64,000 nucleotides of DNA, taken from NCBI GenBank assembly GCA_002840095.1, contig PGZL01000001.1:130718-194717 (forward strand). The letters are read 5' to 3'. Origin of the DNA: Gammaproteobacteria bacterium HGW-Gammaproteobacteria-1 (GTDB taxonomy: Bacteria; Pseudomonadota; Gammaproteobacteria; Thiohalomonadales; Thiohalomonadaceae). The notes beneath the pieces were generated by a model, which did not search any database, was not told the DNA's origin, and was given only the letters and a program-made list of their open reading frames with translations. A program made the translations under genes and the position numbers. How positions within the stretch are numbered: position 1 is the first letter of the stretch; each line of letters starts with the position of its first letter. Positions 41,423 to 48,752 of the stretch are shown here, piece by piece.

Positions 41423-42292
41423 TCAGCATCGCATCTGGGCCGCAGCTGGCCGCGTCGATTCCGGGTACTCGGTCTGGACCGCAAGGGCTACGGCCTCTTT
41501 CATCGCCGCTTCCTGGCGGCCCTGCATTACCCGGTTGAGCGGCATCGTCAGTGAGTGATGGCGGTTGCGGGCCAAGTAATAGCGCATGGCGGCATCGAAT
41601 GTCGGGTCATCACGGGAGATGTTCACGATGCTGTCAATCTCCTTCTCGCGGGCATGCTGGCGCACGGTCTCGGGAGCCGCGCCGAGCACGTACAGCAGGC
41701 GATAATGTTCGTCGATGGCGCTCAGGATATCGAGCGGAAGGTCCCCTTGCAGCCCCACCGGATCGCGATCATCACCCCAAAGGCAGAGTTTCAGGACGCC
41801 AGATGGGGTGTGGCCGGGCGGAATGGCTGTCCCTGTAGGCTCGAGCACCGGGAGTCCACTGGTGCACTGGAGGCGCAGCAGTTGCTCAGCCGGCAGGTTC
41901 AGTGCCCCGAAGGTGGGCGTCTGCATGGCGGACACCAGGATGAAGGTTTCGCGGTCCGAGCGCGAGGCTGGCACCAGGGTGCGGCGCAGGAAAGCGTCGC
42001 CGGCGGTACCGCCGTGGCTTCCGCGCCAGATCGGGGCATAGAGCAGGCTGGTGGCGTTGTGCTGCGACGACGCCTCGTCGAGCTGCGGTGGGGCGTGCTC
42101 CCCGATGAGATCCAGGAACAGGGCGACACCACCGCGCACGTGGCCGAGCATCATGGGGTACATGTGCTCGCTGCGGTAGGTGCCGGCAGGCGCCTCGATG
42201 ATGCCGCAGGCGATTATCCCGTCCTTGGTTCGGGTGTTGTGCCGGGTGCTGCTGGACGGGCGCAGAAAGAGCTTGCCGGAGAGCGTGCTCAT
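41423..42292 (-). CDS. Unknown protein
   Basis: 289 residues; ATG overlaps the stop of the upstream gene (ATGA). Mixed soluble protein with IIEAPAGTYRSEHMYPMMLG, LLYAPIWRGSHGGTAGD and LWGDDRDPVGLQGDLPLDIL. No family recognised. Confidence 0.6.
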   Translation of the reverse strand: MSTLSGKLFLRPSSSTRHNTRTKDGIIACGIIEAPAGTYRSEHMYPMMLGHVRGGVALFLDLIGEHAPPQLDEASSQHNATSLLYAPIWRGSHGGTAGDAFLRRTLVPASRSDRETFILVSAMQTPTFGALNLPAEQLLRLQCTSGLPVLEPTGTAIPPGHTPSGVLKLCLWGDDRDPVGLQGDLPLDILSAIDEHYRLLYVLGAAPETVRQHAREKEIDSIVNISRDDPTFDAAMRYYLARNRHHSLTMPLNRVMQGRQEAAMKEAVALAVQTEYPESTRPAAAQMRC

Positions 42293-42873
42293 GCCGCCGC
42301 CATCGGTGTTGGTGCGCTGTGCGGGATCGCGGCGGGGGGCGTCGGAGCGGTTTTCTTGTTTGCGAGATCAGTCAGGGCCGCGGCGACGTGCGGGTTGTTC
42401 TGGACACTCTCGGTCATGTCGAGCAGCGTCTCGACGTTGAGTTTGTGGATCTCATCACCCAGGGTGTCTTTATAGCGAGCCGCGATCTCGGCGTCCGTCG
42501 GCTCATGGGTCTGCCAGAACCACTGGGGCTGCAGTCCGGGGACCTCATCATGACCGACAATGGCCAGCCAGCACTTCTTCGGCGAGGCGGGGGCGATAGC
42601 CTCCAGGGCGGCTTCGCTGGCCAGCTCGGCGCGCAGGGAGTGCTTCTTGGCCATTGTCATGAGTCGATCCGCCAGGGCGACGGAGTTGCTGCCTTCCACC
42701 ACCAGGATCGCGCTCTCACTGGCCAGGTGGCGCGGGCGGCTGACCGCATAGCGGAGAGCCTCGTAGTCGCGCTTTCCAAGCGGGAGGCTTTCCAGGGCGT
42801 TCTCGATCATTGTCAGGAAGCGTTGGATCAGGGGGGACGATCCCTTCAAGTTGATGGCAACGGATTTCGGCAT
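42289..42873 (-). CDS. Unknown protein with the shared N-terminal domain (member 4 of 4)
   Basis: 194 residues, ATG after AGGGAGTTCAAATC. N-terminal domain: INLKGSSPLIQRFLTMIENA, then AILVVEGSNSVALADRLMTM and AKKHSLRAEL. The second part, CWLAIVGHDEVPGLQPQWFW and IAARYKDTLGDEIHKLNVET, matches the middle of the 39286 protein. Ends in a Pro/Ala-rich tail. First gene of a leftward operon with 41423. Confidence 0.7.
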   Translation of the reverse strand: MPKSVAINLKGSSPLIQRFLTMIENALESLPLGKRDYEALRYAVSRPRHLASESAILVVEGSNSVALADRLMTMAKKHSLRAELASEAALEAIAPASPKKCWLAIVGHDEVPGLQPQWFWQTHEPTDAEIAARYKDTLGDEIHKLNVETLLDMTESVQNNPHVAAALTDLANKKTAPTPPAAIPHSAPTPMAAA

Positions 42874-42951
42874 GATTTGAACTCCCTAAGTCGCTGGTTG
42901 GGTTACAGCATTCGCGGCGAGGCGAATGTCCTCGTTGCGTGTTCTTTGGGG

Positions 42952-42981
42952 ATTTTCAGGGGGGATGCGCTAAATCGTTAA
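42952..42981 (-). promoter_or_regulatory. TTAACG-N18 promoter, leftward member of a divergent pair
   Basis: Minus strand TTAACG (42976-42981), 18-bp spacer, GAAAAT (42952-42957); upstream extension AATTGGCTC. Together with the rightward element it forms CGTTAAG ... CAATTG ... CTTAACG, an inverted repeat centred on CAATTG. Confidence 0.72.
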
Positions 42982-42995
42982 GAGCCAATTGCCCC

Positions 42996-43025
42996 TTAAC
43001 GACCTGTGAGAAAAGCGGCGATACT
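42996..43025 (+). promoter_or_regulatory. TTAACG-N18 promoter, rightward member of a divergent pair
   Basis: TTAACG (42996-43001), 18-bp spacer, GATACT (43020-43025), upstream extension AATTGCCCC. The ~140 bases before the next promoter contain no supported gene. This part of the 42874-43203 gap is GC-rich with several short inverted repeats and may encode a leader or small RNA. Confidence 0.7.
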
Positions 43026-43167
43026 GGCTCCAGCATCCGCAACAGCAAGCGAGGAAATCGAGCCGGATCGACGCCCTTGGGAGAGGGTCGGAAGCGCCAC
43101 GCCATAGGGTGCTTGCCGGCGCCACGCCACTGCCGCGCCGGCGCTATAGCCAACCTGTGGTTGGGTC

Positions 43168-43197
43168 TTAACGGGATGGTGGAGCCGCCGGAATAAT
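43168..43197 (+). promoter_or_regulatory. TTAACG-N18 promoter for the PAPS-reductase-like gene
   Basis: TTAACG (43168-43173), 18-bp spacer, AATAAT (43192-43197), upstream extension GTTGGGTC. The ATG at 43204 is 7 nt after the -10. Confidence 0.77.
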
Positions 43198-43203
43198 CAG
43201 TCG

Positions 43204-44679
43204 ATGAACAGCCACGTCACCACAGTTCCGCAACAGCCGTTTGCCGCGACGTTCTCGCCGACGTTGAACAAGTTCCTGACTGTTGCGCGCTTGAAGAACT
43301 ACCGACTGCCGGGGCGCCCCGGTGACCGGCATATCGTGGGAACCTCCGGTGGCGCGGACTCGGCTGTCACCGCCATCATTCTGGGCAAGCTGTTCCCGGA
43401 ACAGGAGTTCGTCTACCTGTTTACCGACACCCAGGCGGAGATACCGGGGACGTCCGCAGCCTTGGACCAGGTGGCCGCCTATACCGGCAAACCCATCACG
43501 AAGATTGCCCACCCGGACGGGCTGCACGGGCTGATCGCGCATTTCAACGGCTTTATGCCGTCAGGGCAGTCACGGTATTGCACCCGCATTCTCAAGACCG
43601 AGGCCACCGAGGACTACCTGGAGATTGAGCACGAGCGTCATCCTGTGACCTTCCACAACTATGTAGGCCTGCGCGCGGATGAGCCCGCCCGCACCGGTTT
43701 GAAGAGCGATTTCCCCTGGCTCAAGACCCACTTCCCGTTGCGCGATCTCGGGGTCCGCCGCGAGGACGTCTTTCGGATACTGGACGAGACCATTGGCATT
43801 CCTGGTTTCTATCGCATCAAGAGCCGAAGCGGTTGCGGGATCTGCTCGTTCATGCGCCAGTCGGAAGTTCTGGGGGTGCTTGAGGCGCATCCGCAGGTGT
43901 TTGCGCAGGCAGAGGGCGTGGAGCGTCTTGCGGACGAGGATCGCCGTCGCTACGCCATCCCCGGGCTCGATCGTTCCGGTGTCAGGTTTTCCTACCCGGT
44001 TCCGCCGGCGATCGACATCCGTACTGCCGACGCCGTGGCGCCCCAGAAGGTGCCGCGCCTGAAGGTTGATGAGTACAAGCTCAGCGACGGGTTGTTCGAG
44101 CGGCCGGACGAATCAGTTTTCGTGGCCGTGGAGTACTTCGTGGATCCGATGATGGCCGCCTTCGGCAAAAACGACACAGGCACGCCAGGCGTCTGGCACC
44201 AGCAGCTGGTCGGTTGGTCGCAATCGACCGAAAGCCTGATGAAAGCCGTCAACACCCATTTCACTACCCGGCTTGATACTGCTGAGGTCTTTGGTCTGAC
44301 GCAGGAGGAAATGCGTCACGAGTTTCGCTGCACGATCTTCCACCTCACCGCGTCGGCCCGGGCGCTCGATCTCGGGCCGGCGGCCAAGGACACCTTTGCC
44401 TGGCGCCAGGACGAGCCACTCGCGAAGGTGCGTTACGTGGCCAACTTGGTCAAGCAGACGCTGTATGCCGCCGGTCTTGAGCAGGAGATCGCGCAGCTGC
44501 GCAGTATCAAGGGCCTGCGCCAGGACAGCTGGGAAGGGGAGCGACTGATCTCCCTCTACCACGAGCGCAAGCGTCAGCGTCCCGAGGGCAAGCTCATCAA
44601 GGCGTTCGTGTATCAGCCAATCGAAAGCAGGCGCGTCAACAACAGGGAAGAGGCTCCCTGCTTTGCATGTTCCAAATGA
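43204..44679 (+). CDS. PAPS-reductase/adenine-nucleotide alpha-hydrolase-like protein
   Basis: 491 residues; leaderless-type start. IVGTSGGADSAVTAIILGKL (~residue 43) is the PP-loop of the PAPS reductase/ATP pyrophosphatase fold. FVYLFTDTQAEIPGT and RYCTRILKTEATEDYL follow. Cysteines in YCTRIL, SGCGICSFM (~residue 210) and the C-terminal CFACSK could ligate an iron-sulfur cluster. It is twice as long as CysH and carries a ~250-residue unknown C-terminal part. DndC-like (DNA phosphorothioation) proteins share the fold, but no other dnd genes are seen. A sulfur-assimilation enzyme is also possible. Confidence 0.7.
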   Translation: MNSHVTTVPQQPFAATFSPTLNKFLTVARLKNYRLPGRPGDRHIVGTSGGADSAVTAIILGKLFPEQEFVYLFTDTQAEIPGTSAALDQVAAYTGKPITKIAHPDGLHGLIAHFNGFMPSGQSRYCTRILKTEATEDYLEIEHERHPVTFHNYVGLRADEPARTGLKSDFPWLKTHFPLRDLGVRREDVFRILDETIGIPGFYRIKSRSGCGICSFMRQSEVLGVLEAHPQVFAQAEGVERLADEDRRRYAIPGLDRSGVRFSYPVPPAIDIRTADAVAPQKVPRLKVDEYKLSDGLFERPDESVFVAVEYFVDPMMAAFGKNDTGTPGVWHQQLVGWSQSTESLMKAVNTHFTTRLDTAEVFGLTQEEMRHEFRCTIFHLTASARALDLGPAAKDTFAWRQDEPLAKVRYVANLVKQTLYAAGLEQEIAQLRSIKGLRQDSWEGERLISLYHERKRQRPEGKLIKAFVYQPIESRRVNNREEAPCFACSK

Positions 44680-44772
44680 GGCAATGATGAGCGACACCCC
44701 CGTCCTACCATGGGACGAGTAAAACTGGAGACCAAGCCCTCAGAACCTTGGCGGTGTAGTAGCACTTGCGCG

Positions 44773-44801
44773 TTAAAGGGTTGGCGCGTAGTCTTTAATA
44801 C
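44773..44801 (+). promoter_or_regulatory. Promoter for the fic gene
   Basis: TTAAAG (44773-44778), 17-bp spacer, TAATAC (44796-44801). Similar to, but distinct from, the TTAACG-N18 family (different hexamer end and spacing). Confidence 0.5.
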
Positions 44802-44827
44802 GCGTTTTGCTTGTTAAAGGATGTCTC

Positions 44828-46063
44828 ATGAAGTCCTCTGATTTGTGCCCCGCTCGGCAGCAGCGACTTGTCGATGTGCCCGAGTATCCTGGCGCCAAAG
44901 CGCTGGTGCCGCCGCTAACCCCGAGATGGGTTCCGGCGTCCGGCGCCGAAAGAGAGATTGCCCGGGCACACGAGGCGCTAGGCGCCCTGAAGGCGCTGGC
45001 GGTACGTCTGCCCAACCCTGATCTCATCGCTCGCACCCTGGACCGTCGAGAGGCCGTGAGAAGCAGTCAGCTGGAAGGGACCCAGTCCGACGTCAATGAC
45101 CTGTTGGCGTATGAGGCGACCGGAAGCGGCGAGGGGTTGCCTGCGGATGTGGGCGTCACCCTGAATTACGTTCGAGCGCTTGGCCACGGCTTGGCTCAAG
45201 TACGAAGTGTGGGTGGACCGGAGGCCCTGAAGGGCAGCCTCATCAAGGGTTGCCATAAGCGGCTGATGGAGGGAGTGGAGGACTACAAGGGGGTGCCTGG
45301 CGAATACCGGCACTTGCAGAACTGGATTGGGGGTTTTCGCATCTACGATGCGCGCTTTGTTCCGCCGCCGCCCGAGCAGGTGCAGGGCTGCATGGACGAT
45401 CTGGAGGCTTACCTGCGTCATCCGGAGGGTGAGGATCAGCAGATGGTGGCCGGTGTGGTGTTGCGCATGGCAATCGCGCACGCCCAGTTCGAGACGATTC
45501 ATCCGTTTGTGGATGGAAATGGTCGTACCGGAAGGATATTGATGCCGCTGATGCTTGCCGCCGAGGGCTATCCTCCCGTCTATCTGGCGGGGTTCTTGAA
45601 GGCGAATCAACGCGCGTATCACGACGCTCTCCTGGGGGTTCAGCTGAGGGACGAGTGGGAGGCGTGGGTCGGGTTTCTCGCCGAGGGCGTTACCGTGGCG
45701 GCGCAGGAGGCGATTGGGATTGCGGATGAGCTTGTGGCGATCCAAGGGCGTTGGCAGCAAAAGGTGGCGGCCGCAGGCATACGTGCGGATGCAGCAATCA
45801 ACAAACTCCCGGAGCTGCTGATTGGCGCCCCAGTGGTTACGGTTAACCAGGTGAAGGAATATCTGGGGATATCGTTTCCAGCAGCAAATAATGCGCTGGC
45901 GTTACTTGAGAGAATGGGCGTGCTTGCCCTGTCTGACCGGCAAAAGCGGAACCGGGTATTTGTCGCCAAGGAGGTTATTGATGTACTGGAGCAGCCCAGC
46001 GCAGGCGCAAAGAAGATCATCACGGCCGCCGGGAGGCGTATGCTGTTAGGACCAACGAAATGA
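44828..46063 (+). CDS. Fic-domain AMP-transferase-type protein
   Basis: 411 residues from ATG 44828 after AAAGGATGTCTC. HPFVDGNGRTGRIL (~residues 225-238) is the complete catalytic HPFx(D/E)GNGRxxR motif. SSQLEGTQSDVNDLL (~residues 79-93) is the N-terminal inhibitory helix (S/TxxxE[G/N]), so this is a class II, self-restrained Fic enzyme. A C-terminal winged helix follows (VNQVKEYLGISFPAANNALA). Family members transfer AMP or other nucleotide moieties to target proteins; the target is unknown. A short disrupted ORF follows. Confidence 0.92.
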   Translation: MKSSDLCPARQQRLVDVPEYPGAKALVPPLTPRWVPASGAEREIARAHEALGALKALAVRLPNPDLIARTLDRREAVRSSQLEGTQSDVNDLLAYEATGSGEGLPADVGVTLNYVRALGHGLAQVRSVGGPEALKGSLIKGCHKRLMEGVEDYKGVPGEYRHLQNWIGGFRIYDARFVPPPPEQVQGCMDDLEAYLRHPEGEDQQMVAGVVLRMAIAHAQFETIHPFVDGNGRTGRILMPLMLAAEGYPPVYLAGFLKANQRAYHDALLGVQLRDEWEAWVGFLAEGVTVAAQEAIGIADELVAIQGRWQQKVAAAGIRADAAINKLPELLIGAPVVTVNQVKEYLGISFPAANNALALLERMGVLALSDRQKRNRVFVAKEVIDVLEQPSAGAKKIITAAGRRMLLGPTK

Positions 46064-46076
46064 GGAGACTTTAGAG

Positions 46077-46293
46077 ATGGCACATGTCAAGCACGGCACA
46101 CAGACTCCGTACACCCACACCGGTGTGCTTGCCGAGGAGTTGACAATTGAGTTCGGCGCAGCGGGGAGCCGACTCAAGTACACCGTGAACATTCCGACAT
46201 GATGCCGACTATTACGGTATTCGCGTCCCGGAGGACAGGCTCGTCAATATCCGCCCGGTCGGCAAGAAAGCAGCTGCGTTCCCTTCGCCATAG
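46077..46293 (+). pseudogene. Short frameshifted ORF after fic
   Basis: ATG 46077 after GAGGAGACTTTAGAG gives 41 residues (AHVKHGTQTPYTHTGVLAEE ... VNIPT) ending TGA at 46200. A +1 frame continues from the same point with DADYYGIRVPEDRLVNIRPV and then GKKAAAFPSP, stop TAG 46291. The two parts read like one ~70-residue protein disrupted by a one-base change. The 3' part overlaps the convergent gene ending at 46244. It could also be a true 41-residue peptide. Confidence 0.45.
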
Positions 46294-47230
46294 AAGGCCG
46301 CACGTGCTGTGTTGCTTGTCGAGCAACCAGGTCACCCAGATGTTCGCCGAGATCAAACACACCCGCTTCCGATAGTGCCTTGGCGGCGCGTCGGGAGCGC
46401 GGTTCATTTCTTGGGAGAAGAACTGCGTAGCAGTGGTGAACGTAGGGGTCGGGCATCTTCAAGACGAAGAAGGTGGCGCGCAAGCGATCCATGGCGCGAT
46501 GGAAGGCCGAAAAAGCCTCGCCCGCAAGGGCAAACATCGAGAAGTCATTGCGGAGGCCAGCGACGGCGGCGGGGTTTATGCGGTATGTACACAGCCTTCC
46601 TGTGAGTGGGATGGGGTGCTGTAGCCTGGCGGCGATATATCGTGCTGCAGAGAAGTGGTGAGAGCCACCGCCGTTCATCAGGAACACCCGCCCATCCCAT
46701 GCGTAATGGGCAAAATGGTCGCTGGAGGGGGTCTGATGGATGATGCGTATCTCGTCGTGAGCGAGGTTCTTCTCCATCCCCTCGATCGAGATATCTGCAA
46801 TCATTTCCTGCGAATTGGTTTCGACCAGGTCGTCGAGGCTGGTGAATCTATCTAGGTTGGACTTGGAGAAGAGGAGGCCTACCACATCCTGAATATCGCA
46901 CGACCAGAAGGGTATTTCCTCGCGAATGGCGAACTGGGCCAGTTTCGGATAGTGAATATCGAAGCATCCGTAGTAATTGCCGCCGAGATCCCTCCACCCT
47001 GACAGACGCCCGTCTTGAGTGCCCCACTCATGCCAAGACACAATGTTTTCTGCAGAGACGTTCGGGGGCGGTGTGGTGAATTCTGTATAGAACTGCTTCG
47101 TTGTATCAAGCGCGTGGTACAGGCTGGCCGGGTAGCCGCACTCATCGGCTATGAAGGCCGCAACGGACCGCAGGAATTTTGCCAAGGGGGCCGTCGCCGT
47201 GCTTCGGCCTTGCGGAAGCGACCCGCGCAA
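46244..47230 (-). CDS. Unknown protein
   Basis: 328 residues from a TTG at 47230, 5 nt after the upstream stop; no ATG lies nearby and a later TTG is possible. Contains FWSCDIQDVVGLLFSKSNLD, a conserved-looking LMNGGGSHHFSAARYIAARL and VAGLRNDFSMFALAGEAFSA. NGGGSHHF is reminiscent of a plasmid/phage family of unknown function I cannot name with certainty. Soluble. Operon with the 47236 gene. Confidence 0.55.
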   Translation of the reverse strand: MRGSLPQGRSTATAPLAKFLRSVAAFIADECGYPASLYHALDTTKQFYTEFTTPPPNVSAENIVSWHEWGTQDGRLSGWRDLGGNYYGCFDIHYPKLAQFAIREEIPFWSCDIQDVVGLLFSKSNLDRFTSLDDLVETNSQEMIADISIEGMEKNLAHDEIRIIHQTPSSDHFAHYAWDGRVFLMNGGGSHHFSAARYIAARLQHPIPLTGRLCTYRINPAAVAGLRNDFSMFALAGEAFSAFHRAMDRLRATFFVLKMPDPYVHHCYAVLLPRNEPRSRRAAKALSEAGVFDLGEHLGDLVARQATQHVRPSMAKGTQLLSCRPGGY

Positions 47231-47235
47231 GAGTG

Positions 47236-47541
47236 CTACCGGGTGGACGGGCGCTTGACAGGGCCAACAAGGACGCCGTGGGCAGCCTTGTCCATGCTGG
47301 CGGCCTTGCGCAGGCTGATCAGGAATGCTTCGTGGGTGCGCTCAGCATAGGCACGGGCCTGTGCGACGCGGGCCGAACTCACGAACATCGGCACGGTGCC
47401 CTGCGTCAGGTTTACGTTCCTCAAGACCTTTTTCTTTGTGCGCACTTTGTTCATTAGCGAGTCCTCCGCGCGGGCCGCTGCACGTAGTTCACGATTCCTG
47501 GATTCGGCGATCAGCCGGTCGTTGTGTATGGACGCGGTCAT
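47236..47541 (-). CDS. Small basic hypothetical protein
   Basis: 101 residues. Arg/Lys-rich throughout (RNRELRAAARAEDSLMNKVR). No recognised domain; could bind nucleic acid. Ends 5 nt before the next gene's start. Confidence 0.5.
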   Translation of the reverse strand: MTASIHNDRLIAESRNRELRAAARAEDSLMNKVRTKKKVLRNVNLTQGTVPMFVSSARVAQARAYAERTHEAFLISLRKAASMDKAAHGVLVGPVKRPSTR

Positions 47542-47559
47542 GTGGCCGGGCGGGTTCGC

Positions 47560-47955
47560 CTAAATGGGTTGCCTGTCGGTATATCGCAGCACCCCACGAA
47601 TCACCCGCACGAGGATCCAGACCCCCATGATGACGGAAACCAGTGTGTGGGCGATCCAGTGCGACGCCAGCACTGCAAACAGGTTGCCCTCGCCAATGTG
47701 GGTGAGCTCGACGGCGAACCATGCGAACAGGCCACCCACGCCGGCGAGCAGCAGCAAGGCCGAACGCCGTTGCCAGCGGTAGTGGCTGAGCCATACGTCG
47801 TGAGCGGTCCCCTTGATGCGGGCGCCGTGGTAGAACAGCGAACCAGTGGCGACCAGCAACGACAGGAAGCCCATGTGGAGCAGTGTCAGGAGGCCTGCGC
47901 CGCCAACAATCACGTAGCCAAGCAATACGCCGTGTTTGCCGTCCATATCCGACAT
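47560..47955 (-). CDS. Small integral membrane protein, TM-tandem paralogue of the 48074 product
   Basis: 131 residues with about four hydrophobic segments (YVIVGGAGLLTLLHMGFLSL, LLLLAGVGGLFAWFAV, LVSVIMGVWILVRVI). DUF4870-like layout, ending ILVRVIRGVLRY as the neighbour ends IWYVYRIVRGFLAF. Function unknown. ATG after GGAGGGGGAAGGC. Confidence 0.6.
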   Translation of the reverse strand: MSDMDGKHGVLLGYVIVGGAGLLTLLHMGFLSLLVATGSLFYHGARIKGTAHDVWLSHYRWQRRSALLLLAGVGGLFAWFAVELTHIGEGNLFAVLASHWIAHTLVSVIMGVWILVRVIRGVLRYTDRQPI

Positions 47956-48073
47956 GCCTTCCCCCTCCAGTTAATTACGGCCGCGGGCCTGCTTGTGCGA
48001 CCTTGCGGGCTGTGCGTTCTCAGAGTAGAACCCCAATAGGCGGAGTGTTGCCCCGTCTATTGGGACGTAATGA

Positions 48074-48457
48074 TCAGGACCCTGCTTGGGCGGTGGCTAC
48101 GGCCGCAGCCGCGGTGCCGCTGTACATTGCCTTTTCGCTGTTGAACGCAAGGAAGCCGCGCACAATGCGGTAGACGTACCAGATGGCCAAGCCGATAAAG
48201 GCGAAGACCACCAGGACGTTGACGAGCGGAATGAACGCCGCGACGAACATCAGCAGCGCCCACAGCAAGGAAAAGAAGAAGGTGCGCATCATCCAGCGGT
48301 GATGGGATTCCACCCAGGTGCCGGAGGCGTCATCGCGCTTGATGAAGTTGATGACGATGCCGGCGATGGTGACGATTGGCAGGAAGACGCCGACGGCGTA
48401 GCAGATATAGGCGTACAGGGCGCCGTTCTTGATGTCCTGGTTAACGGTGTTCGACAT
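48074..48457 (-). CDS. DUF4870-like membrane protein
   Basis: 127 residues, ATG after AAGGAGAGAGAAGC. Four predicted helices, with SHHRWMMRTFFFSLLWALLM and VYRIVRGFLAF typical of DUF4870/YidH-like small membrane proteins. Inverted repeat CCAATAG / CTATTGG (48033-48063) lies just downstream. Function unknown. Confidence 0.65.
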   Translation of the reverse strand: MSNTVNQDIKNGALYAYICYAVGVFLPIVTIAGIVINFIKRDDASGTWVESHHRWMMRTFFFSLLWALLMFVAAFIPLVNVLVVFAFIGLAIWYVYRIVRGFLAFNSEKAMYSGTAAAAVATAQAGS

Positions 48458-48514
48458 GCTTCTCTCTCCTTGTTGGTCGTTACGGGCTGTTATTGCCGCA
48501 GGTGCAACTCTACA

Positions 48515-48715
48515 TCAAATTGAGGGGTTATTGCCGCCGCCGCCAGCCTCGGCCAGCAGCTGGTCAATCCGCTTCAGCACGAGTCGGGTAGACCACCACC
48601 AGTTGTCACGCACCGGTTCCACGGGCGAAAGGGGGTGCTCGCCGGTCATGTTGCCGTCGTCCGGTTGATACGCGGGCTGCGGGACGACGGGGGATGCTGA
48701 CGATTTCCTGGACAT
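48515..48715 (-). CDS. Small hypothetical protein
   Basis: 66 residues with a very strong ribosome site (AAAGGAGGAGAAACGG). Low-complexity N-terminus, then DNWWWSTRLVLKRIDQLLAE. No family recognised. Operon position after the nucleotidyltransferase-like gene. Confidence 0.55.
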   Translation of the reverse strand: MSRKSSASPVVPQPAYQPDDGNMTGEHPLSPVEPVRDNWWWSTRLVLKRIDQLLAEAGGGGNNPSI

Positions 48716-48752
48716 CCGTTTCTCCTCCTTTGAAAGGAACTAGGCATTCCTT

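Noticed and set aside
44686-44723. 11-12-codon ORF (MSDTPVLPWDE) after the PAPS-reductase-like gene
   Set aside because: Too short to support from sequence alone.
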